A stretch of DNA of 8,138 nucleotides from Thermoplasmata archaeon (GTDB lineage: Archaea; Thermoplasmatota; Thermoplasmata; Lutacidiplasmatales; UBA184): contig JASHWZ010000020.1 in NCBI GenBank assembly GCA_030043865.1, positions 1 through 8,138 on the forward strand. The letters are read 5' to 3'. A program made the translations under genes and the position numbers. A model generated the notes under the pieces. That model did not search any database. It was given only the letters and a program-made list of their open reading frames with translations, and had not been told where the DNA came from. This document shows positions 6,002 through 8,138 of this stretch, in pieces; position 1 is the stretch's first letter; each line of letters begins with the position of its first letter.

Positions 6002-6958
6002 TCAGCCGCTGGTGAGCACCGCGGAGCGAACGCTCCGATCGTCGAGGTCGACGACCGCGCCGAGGAGGGCGCCCTCCGAGTAGGCACTCCCGCAGTTCAT
6101 CGAGAGCGTCCGGCCGAACGTCGTCGTCCCCCGCGACTCGTGGATGTGGCCGTGCAAGCCCAACAGCGGCTGGTGCCGTTCCAGCGCCGCGCGGACCGCC
6201 GTGCTCCCGACGTGGACGTACTCGGGGTCGCCGCCCGGGCTCATCACTTTGGTGAGGTTCGCGTCGAGCTTCGGAGCGAGGTCGAGCGGGACACCGAACG
6301 GCGGCACGTGCGCGTTCAGGACGGCGTTCGACGGGTCGTCGAGCCGTCCGAACCCCTCGTCGAGGCGCCGGGCGATCTCCTCCTCCGGCAGCTCCCGGTG
6401 GGTCCTCCACGGCGTGGGATTGCTGTAGGGGAGCGTGAGGAGCTCGTGCCGGTCGTCGAGCCGGAGCACCTGGAGGTCCGTCAGCTCCGCGAGCGGGTCG
6501 GCGTCGATCACCCGCTCCATCGGCGTGAGGTCGTCGTTGCCGAGCCCGAGCAGGAGTCGGGTCTCGGTGCCCTCGAGGCGCGGTCGCGCCCAGTCCAGCC
6601 AGCGGCCCAGCTCCGTGCAGGCCCGGCGCTCGAACACCGCATCGAGCGCCCCCGGTCGGGCGCGCAGCTCCTCCCACTCGGCCTCCGTGGTACGGAACGG
6701 GACCGTCGCCGCGTCGCGCAGGGACGACTCGAGCTTCTCGAGCTCGGCGTCGCCGACCGCCGTCCGCGCCGTGCCCTCGACGCGCGCCGTCCAGCCCGCC
6801 GGCCCGGCGAAGATCGGCGTCAGGGTCTTGGCCGCGATGTCGCCGCCGACGAGCAAGACGTCCGCGCGGTACACCTTCGCGGCGTTGACGAACTTTCGCC
6901 AGCAGATCGCGGAGCCGTGAAGGTCCGCGACGAAGAAAATCCGGGTCGGCTTCGCCAC
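6002..6958 (-). CDS. Calcineurin-like metallophosphoesterase
   Basis: This 318-residue soluble protein has the full metallophosphoesterase metal set (PF00149-type): D12-L-H14 near the N-terminus, G38-G-D40, G140-N141-D142, H217 in NAHVPPFG and G270-H271-I-H273. A dinuclear-metal phosphodiesterase or phosphatase in the cytosol is expected; the substrate is unknown. Between D40 and N141 there are about 100 residues where 25-40 are usual; the extra part (about 55-130) looks helical and charged and may be a lid or substrate domain. The start is a GTG (6956-6958) giving MAKPTRIFFVADLHG, which places the first motif normally; the frame upstream has no other start before a stop near 7004. No strong ribosome site is seen (GGGAT at a short distance is the best). 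It lies downstream of the thermosome gene on the same strand, separated by hairpins, and converges with the nucleotidyltransferase-like gene. Confidence 0.88.
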   Translation of the reverse strand: MAKPTRIFFVADLHGSAICWRKFVNAAKVYRADVLLVGGDIAAKTLTPIFAGPAGWTARVEGTARTAVGDAELEKLESSLRDAATVPFRTTEAEWEELRARPGALDAVFERRACTELGRWLDWARPRLEGTETRLLLGLGNDDLTPMERVIDADPLAELTDLQVLRLDDRHELLTLPYSNPTPWRTHRELPEEEIARRLDEGFGRLDDPSNAVLNAHVPPFGVPLDLAPKLDANLTKVMSPGGDPEYVHVGSTAVRAALERHQPLLGLHGHIHESRGTTTFGRTLSMNCGSAYSEGALLGAVVDLDDRSVRSAVLTSG

Positions 6959-6998
6959 CGGTGAATCCCTACGGGGCGGTGGAGCCGAGGGCGAGCCA

Positions 6999-7009
6999 AA
7001 AGATTACCG
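6999..7009 (-). promoter_or_regulatory. T-rich box after the hairpins: terminator tail or phosphoesterase promoter
   Basis: The minus strand reads CGGTAATCTTTT, the most A/T-rich stretch between the thermosome stop and the phosphoesterase GTG. As a T-rich tract it could end thermosome transcription, since archaeal termination relies on U-rich RNA. As a TATA-like element it would start phosphoesterase transcription about 18 bases before the GTG. Either or both roles are possible. Confidence 0.35.
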
Positions 7010-7057
7010 GGGTGCCGGAGGCACCCTGCGCCCGGGGGACGAGCGTCCCTCGGGCGC
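7010..7057 (-). terminator. Tandem hairpins downstream of the thermosome gene
   Basis: Two adjacent inverted repeats follow the thermosome stop. The first on the minus strand (7028-7057) has arms of 13 bases, perfect except one G-T-type pair, around a 4-base loop. The second (7010-7026) is GGGTGCC with a perfect complement and a 3-base loop, followed within a few bases by TAATCTTTT. Position and order suit transcript end formation or 3'-end protection of the chaperonin mRNA. Hairpins are not required for archaeal termination, so the role is inferred. Confidence 0.45.
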
Positions 7058-7089
7058 CGGAAAAGGTTGAGTGGGGCGGGGACGACCGT

Positions 7090-8138
7090 CTAGTCTTCGC
7101 CGAAGTCGCCGCCGCCCATTCCGCCCATGCCACCCATCCCGCCCATGCCGCCGCCGGGTCCGCCGGGGCCGCCGGAAGGGGGTGGGCTCGACTTGGACGC
7201 GATGACGTCGTCGATCCGCAGGATCATCACCGCGGCGTCGGTGGCGCTCTCGATCGCCTGGCGACCGACCCGGATCGGCTCGATGACGTGGAGGTGGTTC
7301 ATGTCGTCGACCTTGCCCGCGACGACGTTCACCCCGGCCGCCTTCTGGCCGCCCTTGTGCGCCTTCCGCAGCTCGATTAGGATGTCGATCGGGTCGAGTC
7401 CCGCGTTCTCCGCGAGGGTGCGCGGGATCGCTTCCAGCGCCTCCGCGAAGCTCTCGAACGCGATCTGCTCGCGCCCGCCGATCTTGGCCGCCTCGTCCCG
7501 CAGCTCGAGCGCGAGCTCGGCCGCCGTGGCCCCGCCGCCGACGACGAACTTGCCGTCCTCGACCGCGACCGCGACCACGTTGAGCGCGTCGTCCAGGGAC
7601 CGCTCGATCTCATCGAGCACGTGCTCGGTGCCGCCCCGCATCAGGATCGACACCGCGCGCGCCTTCTTCGCGCCGGTGACGAACGTGAGCGCGTCGTCGC
7701 CGATCTTCCGCTCCTCGACGAGCCCGGCGCTCCCGACGTCCTCGGGGGTCAGTTCGCTGACCTTCGAGACGATGTTCGCGCCGATCGCCTTCGCGAGCTT
7801 CTCCATGTCGGACTTCTTCACGCGGCGGACCGCGTAGATGCCGTCCTTCGCGAGGTAGTGCTGGGCGAGGTCGTCGATCCCCTTCTGGCAGAGGACGACG
7901 TTCGCGCCCGACTTCTTCACCTGGTCGACCATCCGGCGCAGCATGTTCTCCTCCTCCTGGAGGAACGCGTTCAGCTGCGTGGGGTCGTTGATCTCGATCT
8001 TCGCGTCGATCTCGGTCTTCTTGATCTCGAGCGCCGCGTCGAGGAGCGCGATCTTCGGGTTCTCGACCCGCGTCGGCATCCCGGCGTGGACCTTCTCCTT
8101 GTCCACGATGACGCCCTCGATGAGCGAGGTGTCGGAGA
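7090..8138 (-). CDS. Thermosome subunit (group II chaperonin), N-terminus outside the window
   Basis: The visible 348 residues are the C-terminal part of a normal archaeal thermosome subunit (about 540-550 residues in full), an ATP-driven protein-folding ring of the cytosol. The frame stays open to the window edge and the edge translates to [15 protein letters not shown], the apical-domain entry, so the gene is truncated by the window, not broken. From there run the apical domain with [18 protein letters not shown], the helical protrusion ([14 protein letters not shown]), the intermediate segment with the ATP-hydrolysis Asp in SLDDAL (codon 7588-7590), and the equatorial [13 protein letters not shown] and GLDPIDIL segments. 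The C-terminus ends in a Gly/Met tail (GGM repeats) closing with DFGED. The GTG at 8106 is internal and is not the real start. Archaea often have two or more subunit types; which one this is cannot be told here. Confidence 0.96.
   Translation of the reverse strand, partial: SDTSLIEGVIVDKEKVHAGMPTRVENPKIALLDAALEIKKTEIDAKIEINDPTQLNAFLQEEENMLRRMVDQVKKSGANVVLCQKGIDDLAQHYLAKDGIYAVRRVKKSDMEKLAKAIGANIVSKVSELTPEDVGSAGLVEERKIGDDALTFVTGAKKARAVSILMRGGTEHVLDEIERSLDDALNVVAVAVEDGKFVVGGGATAAELALELRDEAAKIGGREQIAFESFAEALEAIPRTLAENAGLDPIDILIELRKAHKGGQKAAGVNVVAGKVDDMNHLHVIEPIRVGRQAIESATDAAVMILRIDDVIASKSSPPPSGGPGGPGGGMGGMGGMGGMGGGDFGED
7108..7170 (-). repeat. Gly/Met (GGM) repeat tract encoding the thermosome tail
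   Basis: Four methionine codons recur every 9 bases (complements at 7117-7119, 7126-7128, 7135-7137 and 7144-7146), separated by Gly-Gly, with a GGPGGP stretch before them. Glycine codons vary between units (GGC, GGG, GGT, GGA), so the tract is kept at the protein level and is not a recent DNA slippage product. Flexible GGM tails are known in group I and II chaperonins and project into the ring cavity. Confidence 0.85.

Noticed and set aside
5475..6677. A 400-codon minus-strand frame between the nucleotidyltransferase-like and phosphoesterase genes
   Set aside because: It overlaps both supported genes in wrong frames and shows no family motif.
7108..7170. A tandem DNA repeat or CRISPR-like array
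   Set aside because: The 9-base periodicity is the codon pattern of a Gly-Gly-Met protein tail in the thermosome frame; there are no spacers.
6961..7380. A plus-strand frame starting in the phosphoesterase/thermosome spacer
   Set aside because: Most of it is antisense to the thermosome C-terminus; it has no motif, and the spacer part carries hairpins.

Overview
The window is a dense, GC-rich stretch (roughly two-thirds G+C by eye) from an archaeon. The clearest taxonomic evidence is a group II chaperonin (thermosome) at the right end. Promoter spacing supports it: AT-rich boxes sit about 24-28 bases before several start codons, as expected for leaderless archaeal transcripts. GTG starts and short intergenic gaps fit too. 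A high-GC Thermoplasmatota-like lineage is a plausible guess, but it is an inference; nothing here fixes the phylum.

Layout from left to right: (1) a two-gene plus-strand unit, a metal-dependent cyclase/kynurenine-formamidase-family hydrolase (43-702) followed 8 bases later by a short-chain dehydrogenase/reductase homologue (711-1505) that lacks the usual catalytic Tyr and Lys. (2) A minus-strand pair read toward it, a Cys/Met-metabolism PLP enzyme of the cystathionine gamma-synthase/lyase family (1913-3052) and a small KdgF-like cupin (1510-1866). The cupin ends tail-to-tail with the dehydrogenase, 4 bases apart. (3) A divergent control region (3053-3227) with a perfect interrupted palindrome and clustered CTAG tetranucleotides. 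(4) A plus-strand APC-superfamily amino-acid permease (3228-4898), then an uncharacterised protein with a nucleotidyltransferase-like core (4960-5994). (5) A calcineurin-like metallophosphoesterase on the minus strand (6002-6958), convergent with the nucleotidyltransferase-like gene at a 7-base gap. (6) A 131-base spacer with two tandem hairpins, then the C-terminal two-thirds of a thermosome subunit (7090-8138, minus), whose N-terminus lies beyond the window.

The left half reads as small-molecule and amino-acid metabolism: hydrolase, reductase-like protein, cupin, transsulfuration enzyme and permease. The PLP enzyme and the permease share a divergent promoter region, so coordinated control of amino-acid uptake and sulfur amino-acid turnover is possible but unproven. 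The right half holds a chaperone and two probable nucleotide/phosphate enzymes with no obvious shared pathway. I see no CRISPR array, insertion sequence, integrase, tRNA or rRNA. No known defence system is recognisable; the best lead toward something undescribed is the orphan nucleotidyltransferase-like gene. No stretch longer than 300 bases lacks a gene.
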